A DNA stretch of 64,000 nt, taken from positions 1 through 64,000 of the forward strand of contig CAJTUA010000001.1 of the NCBI GenBank assembly GCA_910579615.1. The letters are read 5' to 3'. The position numbers and the translations under genes were made by a program. Positions 9,049 through 16,718 of this stretch are shown here, in pieces. The notes under the pieces were generated by a model, which worked only from the letters and a program-made list of their open reading frames with translations, was not told the DNA's origin and did not search any database. Numbering within the stretch: the first letter of the stretch is position 1; each line of letters begins with the position of its first letter. The DNA comes from an uncultured Lachnospiraceae bacterium. Lineage in GTDB: Bacteria; Bacillota; Clostridia; Lachnospirales; Lachnospiraceae.

Positions 9049-11415
9049 TTACTCATAATAATACAACTGTACCCGCTCCATAATTTCCTTCACTGTTTCC
9101 TGTTCATCCTGTTCCCCGCGCAGGCAGGCGCATACCGCATCACGGATAATCTCAAAGATGGGCTCGTTGCGCTCCACCGGGGTCTGCACAGCTCCCACAA
9201 TCTGAATCAGCTGTTTTGCATCCTTCCGGTTAAAATAATGCAGGGTATCCGTTTCCGCAAGCATAGAATTGATGCTCATATGGGAACAGTCCACTTGCGC
9301 GTCCTTTGCAAGCACTTTTTTATGGAGTGAAAAACCTGCCCTTGAGGAATCCACCCGCTGCATCTCATAGGAAAAAGCGGCTTTTAGGAACAATTCCGCA
9401 AAATCCTTTTTCTGCGCGCGCGCATTGATTCCAATGACACCGTTCGGAAAAAATATTCCTTTATTCCCCAGCAAAACCCCACCGCGCAGCTGCGTGACCT
9501 GCGGGTAGGTGGAAAGGGAGTAGACCCCCGCCATATTAAAAAACACAAGCTCTTGCTGCCCCTGGCAGTAAGCGGATAATACACTGCCGGAAAAATACCC
9601 CTTCTGGTGCTTGCCTGCCCGGAAATTGAAAATTTCCGATGCGAGCTGTTCCGATGCTACCCCCTGCTCCGCCTCACAAAAGCGTTTGACAAGGTGGATA
9701 AATTCCAGAATATTTCCCTCATTGACACTCCCGCCCGCATCAACAATCTTCGGAGGGAAATTGTAATACAGCAGCTCCAGGATATAAGGGTACAAAACCC
9801 CCGGCAAGATTACATTATTCCCCTCCTGTGCCTCACAATAGGCGGTGAGCGTGGCCAGTGAAGCAAAGATTTCCGCATTCTGCCCGGAAGTCGCAATCAT
9901 TGGGATGGAATAGCGCAGGGGCAGCATATAGAGCCCATCCTCGCGCGCATAGTTCGAAACAATGTTTTCCTGCAATTCCCCAAGCTGTCCGGAAAGCACC
10001 GGGCTAAGTTCCTCTAAAATCCCTTTTTCTATGTAGGACTGCGCGGGCAGGCCGTCAAGAATCAGGATATCCGGACCATCCCCCGAAAGAATCCGGGTGT
10101 TTAAGGCGCGGACACGGTCAGAAGCCAGCGTAGCACCTTCCGCCCCCTCCCCTGTCTCATAATACACATCAATCTGCGGGTACTGCATCATAAATTCCGC
10201 AATCATATCAATGATCAATTCGTTTGTTTCCAGGGAATAAACGGTCAGTGTGCCAAGGAAATCATCATCCTCTTTTCTTGGCACATATTTCTTAATCCGC
10301 CCCCAATTTTCCGCATACACGACATAAAAATTTTCCCCCAGGAAATAAAAATCCAGCGGGTAACCATTCTGCTTGGAAAAATGGAATTTCCCCGCGTCAA
10401 GCCATTTCCGGAAGCGCTCCCCTTCCTGCTTTTCGGGAAGATTTTCAGGATTTTCCCCGCCCTCCATCTTTCCTGTGCGCGTAAATTCCGCATAAAAAAT
10501 CCCGTCCGGGCTGCAGGCATACAGCGTATCCTCATAGGCGCTAAGCCGCACGATATTTGTAAAATCCCCCTCGATGGCAGGCCGCATTTCCATTGTTTCC
10601 CCGTCAAAATGCAGGATGGAGCCACTCTCATAATCAAGCACAAAAATCTCATTTCCCGAAACGCACAGTGTCTCACACCAGCCACAGCGGAAGCTTGCTA
10701 AGGTTTCCTTCCCATCCGGGCTGTAAACGTAACAGTTCCCCACGGTGTCCGTCATGACGATATTTCCGCAGGCAAGCACCGCCAGCTCACCCAAATACTC
10801 GCCCCGCTTCTCTTGCCAGTCCGCGACCGCAATCTCTATGTAGGAATCCCCCTCCTGCCTTACCATGTGGTAGATTTGTTCCTCATCACAATAGTAAGCG
10901 TAAGAAACATGGTTTTCCCCGTGCAATAATTGGATGCGGTTTGCCTGCATTATCCCCTTCAGGTTCTCCGTCCACAAAACAGGCTCCCGGTCCCAGTTTT
11001 TCCCGTCTTCCCTTAAAGTGTAACAGAAGAACATTTCCTCCCCGTTTTCCCTCCACGGCCCAATCGTATCCAGCTCCAGCTTTCCTTGCGCATTTAAATT
11101 CGTGCCGCAGTATGCCTCACCCCTCTCTTCCAGCCCCTCCGGGTTTTTCAGGCCAATCTCGCGGTAGGACTCTGCCACAAAAGATGTATTTTCGAAAAGC
11201 TTCCCTGCACCGATGATTTCCCCTGCCAGGTTTTTTGTCCGCTCCCCACTCCCATCCTCTTTCCCCGCGCTCTCCACCCTGCCCTGCTCGTTTTCCACCC
11301 CCGCCTGGCTTTTATCCTGCGGCGTTTTTCCCCTCCCCCAGATACCATTCCCGCAGCCAGTAAGAAAGAAGACCGCGGCAAAAATACATAAAATTTTTAA
11401 AATATGCTGTTTCAT
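9049..11415 (-). CDS. Large lipoprotein solute-binding protein, paralogue of 5807-8059
   Basis: A 788-residue lipoprotein with lipobox LTGC (Cys21). The architecture matches the 750-residue paralogue: a beta-rich region (about 70-380) followed, at about residue 389 (TLTVYSLETNELIIDMIAEF), by a CUT1-type solute-binding domain containing GDGPDILILDG and YMLPLRY. The tail ETVKEIMERVQLYYYE corresponds to the paralogue's. The chosen ATG has AAGGTG upstream and begins a proper signal peptide; the frame is open to 11571 but that extension is low-complexity and would bury the signal. First gene of the transporter operon, behind a promoter with two BlaI-type operators at 11796-11853 and a leader of about 400 bases. 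Having two such binding proteins in one locus suggests two related ligands. Confidence 0.85.
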   Translation of the reverse strand: MKQHILKILCIFAAVFFLTGCGNGIWGRGKTPQDKSQAGVENEQGRVESAGKEDGSGERTKNLAGEIIGAGKLFENTSFVAESYREIGLKNPEGLEERGEAYCGTNLNAQGKLELDTIGPWRENGEEMFFCYTLREDGKNWDREPVLWTENLKGIMQANRIQLLHGENHVSYAYYCDEEQIYHMVRQEGDSYIEIAVADWQEKRGEYLGELAVLACGNIVMTDTVGNCYVYSPDGKETLASFRCGWCETLCVSGNEIFVLDYESGSILHFDGETMEMRPAIEGDFTNIVRLSAYEDTLYACSPDGIFYAEFTRTGKMEGGENPENLPEKQEGERFRKWLDAGKFHFSKQNGYPLDFYFLGENFYVVYAENWGRIKKYVPRKEDDDFLGTLTVYSLETNELIIDMIAEFMMQYPQIDVYYETGEGAEGATLASDRVRALNTRILSGDGPDILILDGLPAQSYIEKGILEELSPVLSGQLGELQENIVSNYAREDGLYMLPLRYSIPMIATSGQNAEIFASLATLTAYCEAQEGNNVILPGVLYPYILELLYYNFPPKIVDAGGSVNEGNILEFIHLVKRFCEAEQGVASEQLASEIFNFRAGKHQKGYFSGSVLSAYCQGQQELVFFNMAGVYSLSTYPQVTQLRGGVLLGNKGIFFPNGVIGINARAQKKDFAELFLKAAFSYEMQRVDSSRAGFSLHKKVLAKDAQVDCSHMSINSMLAETDTLHYFNRKDAKQLIQIVGAVQTPVERNEPIFEIIRDAVCACLRGEQDEQETVKEIMERVQLYYYE

Positions 11416-11509
11416 CTGCTTCACCTTGCTTTTTTGATTTTTCCTACAACAAAAAAGGAACCGGAAGCGGCATTTTGTCCGTTGTTTTGCTGCGCAGGGT
11501 TTGTCCTTT

Positions 11510-11537
11510 GTTTGTTGTTTGTTGTTTGTTGTTTGTT
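11510..11537. repeat. Four tandem 7-bp repeats (GTTTGTT)
   Basis: Four perfect copies of GTTTGTT lie in the leader of the binding-protein operon, about 100 bases upstream of the chosen start. If the long start at 11571 were used, gain or loss of a unit would shift the frame. With the preferred start it lies in untranslated RNA. Confidence 0.6.
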
Positions 11538-11795
11538 TGCCATTTCTATCCTGACCACTTTCTTCTCCCACACCGTCAGAATCTTCCCCTATTCCGCTTT
11601 GCTAATTTTGGCATCCTCCCCCTTCCTACGTCCTGTTCCAGAGCGCTTTCGCTTTGTTTTACATACATCCGGACAGGAGAATGCCAGGTCTTCCCCGTCC
11701 AGATGCATTTTTCGTTTCCTTTGCGTAAACCCATGCGTCGTTTGCAGCTTGGAAACAATTTGCCAAAGACTTCCCTTGGGTTCTTTGAATCAGTG

Positions 11796-11853
11796 GTTTA
11801 CATACTGTAAACTACCATGGTTAAAGTTTACAGCATGTAAACCGGTTTGTCAA
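11796..11853 (-). promoter_or_regulatory. Promoter with two BlaI-type operators, transporter operon
   Basis: On the minus strand: TTGACA (11848-11853), a 17-base spacer, TAAACT (11825-11830). A perfect dyad GTTTACA-gca-TGTAAAC (11826-11842) fills the spacer and -10 box. A second perfect dyad GTTTACA-tac-TGTAAAC (11796-11812) begins 30 bp away, just past the expected start point. The TACA/TGTA core is that of BlaI/MecI operators. The same promoter design precedes the BlaI-like gene at 16123-16488, so that repressor very likely controls this operon. Confidence 0.75.
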
Positions 11854-11874
11854 GGGGATTTTTGCTTTTTTTTG

Positions 11875-11937
11875 AAAAATCCCCTTTCCGGGTAGCAGGC
11901 ATAATTTTGTGTCTGCACGCCCAAAAAGGGGATGTTT
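11875..11937 (-). terminator. Long intrinsic terminator of the BlaI-BlaR-AAA operon
   Basis: Read on the minus strand, ATCCCCTTT pairs with AAAGGGGAT, and inner segments GGG...GCAG pair with CTGC..CCC. A run of five Ts follows. It sits 40 bases past the stop of the 171-residue protein and directly ahead of the next promoter, separating the two operons. Confidence 0.7.
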
Positions 11938-11977
11938 TAAGAATTTTTTGCATCTTCTTTTTTATGTATTTTTTTCA

Positions 11978-12493
11978 TCAGGATGTTGCAATAAAATGAT
12001 GTTGGGCCGCCAGTTCCTCATTCAGCACCACCACCTTTGCACCCCAGATTTTGCACAACGCCCGCAGTTTATTTTCAAGAATGGACTGCGGACCCGGCAA
12101 CCATTCAATCTTGGCGTTTTTGATGACCAATATGAATTTTAATTCATTTTTTCCAAATTCTCCGGTTTCTTGCAAGGAGCTTCCGACTTCCGATAAGTCC
12201 TCATAACAGCGCAGCAGGGAAGCCAGATAAATTTGCAGCGAGTCATGAAATTTATCCGCAATATCACAAAAATATTCCTCAAATTTCCTTGCCTTTTCCT
12301 CCGATTCCTCCCGTCGGTTCTCATTCGGGCAGGAGGTTTTGGCTTCAAGAAAAATAATCTGCCGATTTTTCCTCTTCAAAATAAACTCTACTGTTTTGAT
12401 TCCTCCGCCCATATTTTTATATATTTTTGATGTTTCGATACAAAATAAATCTTCTTTTGCAAACTCCCCAAACCGCATCCCCCGATTCTTCAA
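11978..12493 (-). CDS. Small nuclease-like partner of AAA ATPase
   Basis: A 171-residue protein, not assigned to a named family. A hydrophobic strand followed by an acid and lysine, IIFLEAKTSC (about residues 46-55), with an earlier acidic residue in TVEFIL, is the pattern of PD-(D/E)XK nuclease cores. This is a motif-level inference only. The gene starts with TTG directly after the TGA of the AAA ATPase gene, so the two are translationally coupled; an in-frame ATG at 12478 is the alternative start but has no spacing to its G-run. ATPase plus small nuclease pairs often act in phage defence, or as toxin modules. It is the last gene of the BlaI-controlled operon and is followed by a strong terminator. 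Confidence 0.6.
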   Translation of the reverse strand: MKNRGMRFGEFAKEDLFCIETSKIYKNMGGGIKTVEFILKRKNRQIIFLEAKTSCPNENRREESEEKARKFEEYFCDIADKFHDSLQIYLASLLRCYEDLSEVGSSLQETGEFGKNELKFILVIKNAKIEWLPGPQSILENKLRALCKIWGAKVVVLNEELAAQHHFIATS

Positions 12494-13507
12494 TCACTGC
12501 AGCTTCACCCCCAGCTCATCCATGTACAGCTGCCGGAAAGTCTCCATGATTGCATTGTGCTCTAACAGCTCAAATTTTTCAGAAACCTCACACATAATGC
12601 TATCCTCCTCCCGATATAAAGAACAATACTGGACTGCTGTGGATTCTTTTCGCTTTACTTCAAGATATCTCGCCAAAAAATAATCGTGCGTAGATACAAA
12701 AATCTGGACACCTTCCTGTTCCAGCATCACCAACAAATCCGCTATCACAGGAATATGTTTTGGATTGATATTCGCTTCCGGCTCATCCCAAAAAAGCACA
12801 GAACCATTTTCTAGCGTTCCGTTTTTGATTAGCTGCCATAACAACGCAATCTTGCGCAGCCCTTCCGCTACAAGGTTAAATTCAAGCTTTGCCTGATTTC
12901 CAGGTTTGAGATAAAACCTTTCTTCCAAAACAGCAACTTTCCCGGCGCTCATTCCCCGTAAAATGTCCAGATATTTTTTTCTCTCGGCAGAATCTACCCC
13001 TCTGGAAATATCAACTTTAGCCGCCGCAATAAGGTCAAGATAAGTATCATCGAACTCAACATTCCCCATTTTCACAGCGGATTCCAAATTCCACGCATTG
13101 GACAAAATTTCTTTTGCCGGAATAAAAACACTCGTCAAATCCGACATCTGTTTCTCCCAGTTTTGTTCCGATGTAACTTCTGCCTCCCACTTTTTTGTTT
13201 TTGTGGAAAACTGCATGCCAATCCGTGCAGAATCGGAAATAACAGATATCTTTGCTGTATTGTTTTCACTTTTCTTCCGGTTCACCAACCTCCCAATCAT
13301 GGACTGATCTGGCCGGAAAACCAACACCGTTTTCTGTGGGAAGGATACATCATGCTTTGTTGCCTGGCACGCTGCATACAAAATCTTCATGATATGCGTT
13401 TTCCCGAAGCCATTCTCCCCTACCAAAACGTTAATCCCCTTCTGGAATGGGATGGAAATTTTCTTAAAAACCGTAAAATTATCCAATTCTATTTTTGTAA
13501 TCGGCAT
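12494..13507 (-). CDS. AAA/ABC-type ATPase (AAA_21, OLD-like)
   Basis: A 337-residue soluble ATPase of the SMC/OLD-like class. Walker A is GENGFGKT (residues 30-37), Walker B is VLFWDEPEAN, and a switch histidine occurs in VSTHDYFLARY. Upstream of Walker B, VAEGLRKIALLWQL takes the place of the ABC signature. The start was set at the ATG with GGGAGG eight bases upstream; the frame is open for 11 more codons that overlap the preceding gene. It follows the BlaR1-like gene by 26 bases and is fused in translation to the small nuclease-like gene. Proteins of this class power OLD-type nucleases and several abortive-infection systems. The presence in a BlaI/BlaR operon is unusual. Confidence 0.8.
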   Translation of the reverse strand: MPITKIELDNFTVFKKISIPFQKGINVLVGENGFGKTHIMKILYAACQATKHDVSFPQKTVLVFRPDQSMIGRLVNRKKSENNTAKISVISDSARIGMQFSTKTKKWEAEVTSEQNWEKQMSDLTSVFIPAKEILSNAWNLESAVKMGNVEFDDTYLDLIAAAKVDISRGVDSAERKKYLDILRGMSAGKVAVLEERFYLKPGNQAKLEFNLVAEGLRKIALLWQLIKNGTLENGSVLFWDEPEANINPKHIPVIADLLVMLEQEGVQIFVSTHDYFLARYLEVKRKESTAVQYCSLYREEDSIMCEVSEKFELLEHNAIMETFRQLYMDELGVKLQ

Positions 13508-13533
13508 TTTTGAATCCTCCCTTTGCCAAAAAT

Positions 13534-16101
13534 TTACCAAAGCCGCTCCACAACCGCCTCAACACATTCCTCCAACGATACTTCCCCCCGGAAATACCCC
13601 ATCGCCTCCTCGGTCAATATCTGCAAAACGGCAGCATCCACGCTCTGCCCTGTATGAACCTGGCATAGCACCGTTTCCGTCTGCCCTGCCAGGCTTGTTG
13701 TATTCCATGTAAAGTCGCCCTTGCCATTTGCGTCTTGCTTTCTCCAGGCTTTGCCGTGGGTCTGCTCCTCCCATGCCGCCGCCCAGTCCTCGATGCCTTT
13801 TTGGAAGACTTGCGCATTGACACAAAAACCGGTGTCCGCGAATTCCTCCTGCACCGCTGCCGAAAATACCGCCTGCACAAACAGCGCTGCCAGTTCCTTG
13901 TTTGACGACCACGCATTGATGCCAATCAAGCCCTCCGGGAAGAACACGCCGCCCACCTGCTGTATTTTCCTGCCCTGCATCATGATTTCCTCCATCTGCG
14001 CGGAATATGCATACAAGTCATCCGCCCCGCCAAATGGCAGGAACAAAAGTCCCCCGTCCTTTTCCTTCAGGCTTTCTGCAGAAAGTTTTCCCGAAAAATA
14101 CCGGTGTGCTACCGCTTCCCCCTCGATGGACATCGCATCGCCCAACCGTTTTGTGTACAAAAGGAAGTCCCTTACAATATCTTGTGCTATCGTTCCATCC
14201 GGCAAAATTACCTGCGGTGTGTAATTATAATATGCCAGCTCCAGCAAATCCGCCCAGGAATATCCTTCCAACCAAACCTTCCCGCCGTTTTCTGCCCTGC
14301 CTGCGTATTCGGCCAGACTGCGCAGGGATTCCATCGTTTTCGTATCCTGCCCTTCCATCAGGACAAGTGGAACGCAATAGCGGACAGGCAGCATGAAAAC
14401 CTTCCCCTCGCCCGTGTAGGCGGAAAGAATGTTTGGCTGCAATTGTTCCCGCATCGGCTCTAAGGTTTTTGCCATATCCGTCAGAAGCCCGTTTTCCTGG
14501 TATACCTGCGCTGGAAGCCCGTCCAAAAGCAGCACATCCGGTCCCGTTCCCGCCAATAGCCTTGCAGACAGCGCGTCCGCCTGCTCTGTGACAGAAAGCC
14601 CGTCCTCCCCGGTTTCATGGCAGACCTTGATTTCCGGATGGAGTAAAGCAAAGCCCCCAACCAACTCCCGTGCAAGTGTACTGTCCGAAAGGGAATAAAC
14701 CGTCAGGACGGCGCTTTCATCCTCCGGTTTCCCGGCACTGCCCCCCTGGCTTTTTGCTTGTGTGTGGCTGGCTTTGCCATCTGCGTCTGCTTCTCCTGCC
14801 ATCTCCCCTTGTTTGGCCTCTTTCTTGTTTCTATAAATATCCGAGCCTGCAATTAGTATTCCTTCAAGGTTTCCGGTATGCCTTGCCTCCCCCTGCGTTT
14901 TCGGGTCACTGCCGAAGGCACAGACCGTTCCGGAAACTAAGATTGCCGCAAAAACCATCCAGAACACGGTCGGCTTTTTGTAGCGCATGATGTTTTGAAT
15001 CCGCCCCTTTACATCCCCCTCGCCAAACGCAAGGTAAGTTCCAGGGACAAAATGCCGCCCGGTCGCAAGCCCCAGCAAGGAAGCGGAATATTCCGCCCGG
15101 ATATCCTCCTTCATCCGTTTCATGACCGCCTCATCACACGCCATTTCCATATCCTTGCCGGAAAGATAAAATGCCAGCCAGACCAACGGGTTGAACCAAT
15201 GCAGCATCAACGCGGCAAAGGCGAGCAGCCGGAAAATATAGTCGCCCCGCCGGATATGTGTCTGCTCATGCAGCAGGATAAATTCCTGCTCCTTGCCGCA
15301 CAGCACAGACGGCAGATAAATCCTCGGCGAAAACAGACCAAAAACAAAGGCGGTCGCGATATAGTCAGAACGGTAAATATTCCCTCTCACCCGCACGGCA
15401 CCGACCAGCCGCCGCCGCAGGCGCAAAAGACCAAACAGGCTGTAAAGAAGCATCAGCACAATCCCCGACAACCACACCCATGTAAGAAGGACAAGCCATA
15501 GCGGAACCTGCGCCTGCCCTGCCAAAGACCCCTCTGCAGAAGGCTCATCCACGCCGGCTGGCGCATACTGCCCTGCCCTGCCAGTCTCCATTGCTTCGGG
15601 CACAGCCGTCTGCTTTGCCCCCGGTTGGCGGATAGCGTCAAACCTGCCCTGCCACGCAAGCCAGAGGTCGTATGCCCCGCCGGATGCGCGGACATCCATA
15701 TAAGCCCAGAATGGGTCAAAAAAATCCATATCCCCGGATGGCGCTTCTCCCCCCTGCGGTTTGTTTTCGGGCAAGGTTTCACTTTTTACAATATTTTCCT
15801 CCTCTTCTTGCAATCCTCCCTGACGACCCAATGCTGCCTGCAGCTTTAAAAGCGCAGGGAATGCCGTTGGCTTAGACGGCGCGAACTCCATTTCCTTAAA
15901 ACCAAACAGGCGCAGCGCAGAAAACATGGATGGCACGGATACCGGGCAGAGCAGCCGGAACAAGACCACGCTCCATAGCAGGTAGCAAAACAGTTTTGGC
16001 CCCCGCTTTAAAAAGCACCGCCCGACCAAGACAGCAACCACCGCAAGGCCTGCCACCGCCCCCATTCCCGCAATGACAGGAAGCAACATATAAATTCCCA
16101 T
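13534..16101 (-). CDS. BlaR1-like M56 zinc peptidase fused to a solute-binding domain
   Basis: An 855-residue membrane protein. The N-terminal half has BlaR1/MecR1 features: membrane helices at the N-terminus and around residues 200-225, and the metallopeptidase motif HEQTH (278-282) followed by the membrane segment LMLHWFNPLVW. The DMEMACDE motif downstream supplies the third zinc ligand region. In place of BlaR1's penicillin-binding sensor, residues about 465-855 form an extracellular solute-binding domain, opening VLTVYSLSDSTLARELVGGF and containing GTGPDVLLLDGLPAQVY. This is clearly paralogous to the C-terminal halves of the two transporter lipoproteins. It should sense an external solute and signal through its cytoplasmic zinc protease, inactivating the BlaI-like repressor encoded 21 bases upstream. 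The signalling role is inferred from BlaR1; the domains are seen directly. Confidence 0.85.
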   Translation of the reverse strand: MGIYMLLPVIAGMGAVAGLAVVAVLVGRCFLKRGPKLFCYLLWSVVLFRLLCPVSVPSMFSALRLFGFKEMEFAPSKPTAFPALLKLQAALGRQGGLQEEEENIVKSETLPENKPQGGEAPSGDMDFFDPFWAYMDVRASGGAYDLWLAWQGRFDAIRQPGAKQTAVPEAMETGRAGQYAPAGVDEPSAEGSLAGQAQVPLWLVLLTWVWLSGIVLMLLYSLFGLLRLRRRLVGAVRVRGNIYRSDYIATAFVFGLFSPRIYLPSVLCGKEQEFILLHEQTHIRRGDYIFRLLAFAALMLHWFNPLVWLAFYLSGKDMEMACDEAVMKRMKEDIRAEYSASLLGLATGRHFVPGTYLAFGEGDVKGRIQNIMRYKKPTVFWMVFAAILVSGTVCAFGSDPKTQGEARHTGNLEGILIAGSDIYRNKKEAKQGEMAGEADADGKASHTQAKSQGGSAGKPEDESAVLTVYSLSDSTLARELVGGFALLHPEIKVCHETGEDGLSVTEQADALSARLLAGTGPDVLLLDGLPAQVYQENGLLTDMAKTLEPMREQLQPNILSAYTGEGKVFMLPVRYCVPLVLMEGQDTKTMESLRSLAEYAGRAENGGKVWLEGYSWADLLELAYYNYTPQVILPDGTIAQDIVRDFLLYTKRLGDAMSIEGEAVAHRYFSGKLSAESLKEKDGGLLFLPFGGADDLYAYSAQMEEIMMQGRKIQQVGGVFFPEGLIGINAWSSNKELAALFVQAVFSAAVQEEFADTGFCVNAQVFQKGIEDWAAAWEEQTHGKAWRKQDANGKGDFTWNTTSLAGQTETVLCQVHTGQSVDAAVLQILTEEAMGYFRGEVSLEECVEAVVERLW

Positions 16102-16122
16102 AGCGATTTCCCCCCAGCCATC

Positions 16123-16488
16123 CTATTTCTTTTCACGCCCCTCATTGATAATCGCGAGCAGCTCCTGCACCTCTTTTTCCGACAGCTTCTTGCGGCGGAC
16201 AAAAGCGAGCAAAAACTGCGGGAGCGACCCCTGGAAGGTATCCTCGACAAATTTTTCACTCTGCATCGCAAAGAATTCCTCCCTTGAGACGAGCGAAACC
16301 ACCTTTCCCCCCTCATTTTTAAAGAGCCCCCGCTCGCAAAGGCGGCGCAAAATCGTGTAGGTTGTAGATTTTTTCCAGTTTAGTTCCTCCCCGCACCGCT
16401 TCACCAACTCCCCGGAAGATAAGGGTTCATTTTTCCATATAATCTCCGCAAAACGCATCTCAATCTCAGCCAGCTTGTATTCTGCCAT
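16123..16488 (-). CDS. BlaI/MecI family transcriptional repressor
   Basis: A 121-residue winged-helix protein of usual family length. The N-terminal domain contains the DNA-reading helix region WKKSTTYTILRRLCERGLF, typical of BlaI/MecI and CopY repressors, and the C-terminal part holds the dimerisation region with a cleavage-prone stretch near VSLVSREEFFA. GGAGG lies about six bases upstream of the ATG. First gene of the operon with the BlaR1-like sensor, AAA ATPase and nuclease-like protein. Its own promoter at 16530-16558 contains a matching dyad, so it is autoregulated, and the same sites precede the ABC transporter operon. BlaI-type repressors are dimers removed from DNA when the partner protease triggers their cleavage. 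Confidence 0.9.
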   Translation of the reverse strand: MAEYKLAEIEMRFAEIIWKNEPLSSGELVKRCGEELNWKKSTTYTILRRLCERGLFKNEGGKVVSLVSREEFFAMQSEKFVEDTFQGSLPQFLLAFVRRKKLSEKEVQELLAIINEGREKK

Positions 16489-16529
16489 GTCATCCCTCCA
16501 AATTGCCTGTTATCCTCAATTTTATAATC

Positions 16530-16558
16530 AGTTTACAACACGTAAACTTGTTTGTCAA
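16530..16558 (-). promoter_or_regulatory. Autoregulated promoter of the BlaI operon
   Basis: Minus strand TTGACA (16553-16558), 17-base spacer and TAAACT (16530-16535), the same boxes and spacing as at 11825-11853. The dyad GTTTACA-aca-CGTAAAC (16531-16547, one mismatch) covers spacer and -10. Confidence 0.75.
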
Positions 16559-16631
16559 GCCATTCTGGGAGCATTCTTTACTATCCCGATGGAAATTGTC
16601 CTTCAAAAAATAAATATTTTTCTTGGATTGC

Positions 16632-16660
16632 TTGATTTCACGAGCTTTCAGTGGTATGAT
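16632..16660 (+). promoter_or_regulatory. Promoter of the malic enzyme gene
   Basis: TTGATT (16632-16637), 17 bases, then TATGAT (16655-16660), with TG at 16652-16653 one base before it (extended -10). It lies 58 bases before the start codon and is divergent from the BlaI operon promoter. Confidence 0.6.
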
Positions 16661-16718
16661 AATGCTATTCGCATTTTTTGACTATTTTTTTGCAGAGAGG
16701 GAAGGGTAAGGTATCATT

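Noticed and set aside
11510..11537. Heptamer repeat as a phase-variation switch
   Set aside because: With the better-supported start at 11415 it lies outside the coding frame, so changes in copy number would not shift it.
11416..11571. N-terminal extension of the first binding protein
   Set aside because: It is low-complexity from the GTTTGTT repeats and would place the lipobox signal peptide inside the protein.
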